Source: Cardiocondyla obscurior (Eukaryota > Arthropoda > Insecta > Hymenoptera > Formicidae). Taken from it: a DNA stretch of 64,000 bases. The position numbers and the translations under genes were made by a program. Within the stretch, counting starts at the first letter, position 1. The number at the start of each line of letters is the position of its first letter. Under the pieces are notes generated by a model that searched no databases, was not told the DNA's origin, and saw only the letters and a program-made list of their open reading frames with translations. Below are positions 63,051 through 64,000 of this stretch, piece after piece. Location: assembly GCF_019399895.1 (NCBI RefSeq), contig NC_091874.1:250501-314500 (forward strand), given 5' to 3'.

Positions 63051-64000
63051 TTTTAATATCTTTACTGACTAAAATAATCAATTGCGGTTGCCTGAAAGAG
63101 TAAAAGGCAGGAAATGTTAAGTCCTCTCAGTTTGTTCTTCTACTTCCAAGTTAGAGAATGATATTGGTTGACCTACTTTAAAAGTATCGATTTCATTCCA
63201 TCCAATCTAGTCTATAGCCGGTAGGCATTTCACCGTTAAATATTTCTTTTAATATATTGCCGAAATAAATTGAACTGTTTCCGATATCAACGCGATTCAG
63301 TTTTGATTCGTAATTTAGTTTTACTAAACGGAAGGTTTGACGATAAATTAGTATTAATTCTTTTTCTTAATTGATATATACATGCGCGGATTTAAAACGA
63401 AATGTGTAGGTTTTGTTATTTATATTTTTCCGAAGAGCGCCTGTTAATTTAATATCGTTGCACATCGCATGCGACTTGCAAGTGGCGTTCATAGAGAGTG
63501 TTTTATCGCAAAGCAAATTTAGCTGAACATCCATGTCATTTGATAAAGAAAAGTGACATCTTAAATTAACTGTCGAGAAAACCGATCATTTCTTTAAAAT
63601 TTAAATATTGATGCATGTTAGCGAAACTGACGCAAGTAATTTTAGCAGAAAATAGAAAATTAATTTTCTAAATATATCGTAAAATAGCTTGTGTTAACAT
63701 AATTATACATTGCAGATGTATACGATACTCTATTTTATTACTATTCGAGAATTACTTATTAAGATACTTTTTTCGAGTCTTGATAAGTATCAGTGGAGCT
63801 GTAAATATCTTATACACCGTTCGAAAACCGATGAGCCAATTATTGTATGTCGTCGCGGCGTGTCATTAATTACGTGTAATTCCACCCTCGAATGATATCG
63901 ATCAAAAAAATATACGTTCAACGGCCAGATCAGCCCGGGTTAAGAAATGTGTTCGCGTAGTCGTATCTAACTCCAAAATCTATTAAAATAAAGATTAATC
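63051..64000. other. AT-rich non-coding DNA
   Basis: Nothing supportable is seen. The + frame 63710-63895 has no recognisable motif. Confidence 0.65.

Noticed and set aside
1..64000. CRISPR arrays, prokaryotic operons, rRNA, integrated virus or autonomous transposon genes
   Set aside because: No spaced direct-repeat array, ribosomal signature, or transposase, reverse-transcriptase or capsid motif was seen in any translated frame.

Overview
The window looks like hymenopteran nuclear DNA, most likely from an ant. The evidence is an AT-rich background (roughly 35-40% G+C by eye), CpG that is not depleted, many long A/T homopolymers and purine or pyrimidine simple repeats, and short insect-type introns. 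This is a judgement from base composition and splice signals, because no diagnostic gene is present. I see no bacterial operons, rRNA, convincing tRNA, CRISPR array or recognisable transposase or reverse-transcriptase reading frame.

Almost all of the window is non-coding: intergenic DNA, very large introns, or both. Nearly all open frames over 60 codons lie in G+C-richer islands, where stop codons are rarer. They are usually open on both strands and lack splice or codon-use support, so I do not call them genes. The best gene evidence is a run of exons on the + strand at 28.9-30.26 kb. A CpG-rich first-exon zone ends in a donor at 29140. Probable exons follow at 29229-29516, 30023-30119 and 30220-30263, each with good splice signals and short introns. 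These look like the 5' leader or N-terminal exons of a gene that continues beyond 30263 on the + strand. I cannot identify its product. A second CpG-rich zone at 47.6-48.8 kb ends in a consensus + strand donor at 48806. It may be another promoter and first exon, of the same or another gene.

The most distinctive structure is at 25024-25441. Two inverted arms of about 55-60 bp, with AT-rich and mixed blocks matching at 19/20 and 13/15 positions, flank a G+C-rich core holding a 112-bp tandem duplication. It resembles a foldback or MITE-like element, or a hairpin-RNA source, and it stands out sharply from the surrounding sequence.

The layout is as follows. 0-8.9 kb is AT-rich non-coding. 9.0-9.3 and 11-11.9 kb are CpG-rich islands. 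12-25 kb is AT-rich with a (TA)n tract and small hairpins. 25.0-25.4 kb is the inverted-repeat element. 26.7-27.5 kb is an island. 28.9-30.3 kb holds the exon cluster. 30.3-47.6 kb is probable intron with many CpG-rich islands, perfect palindromes and one very strong GC hairpin at 40.58 kb. 47.6-48.8 kb is the putative second promoter and exon. 48.8-64 kb is non-coding with further islands.
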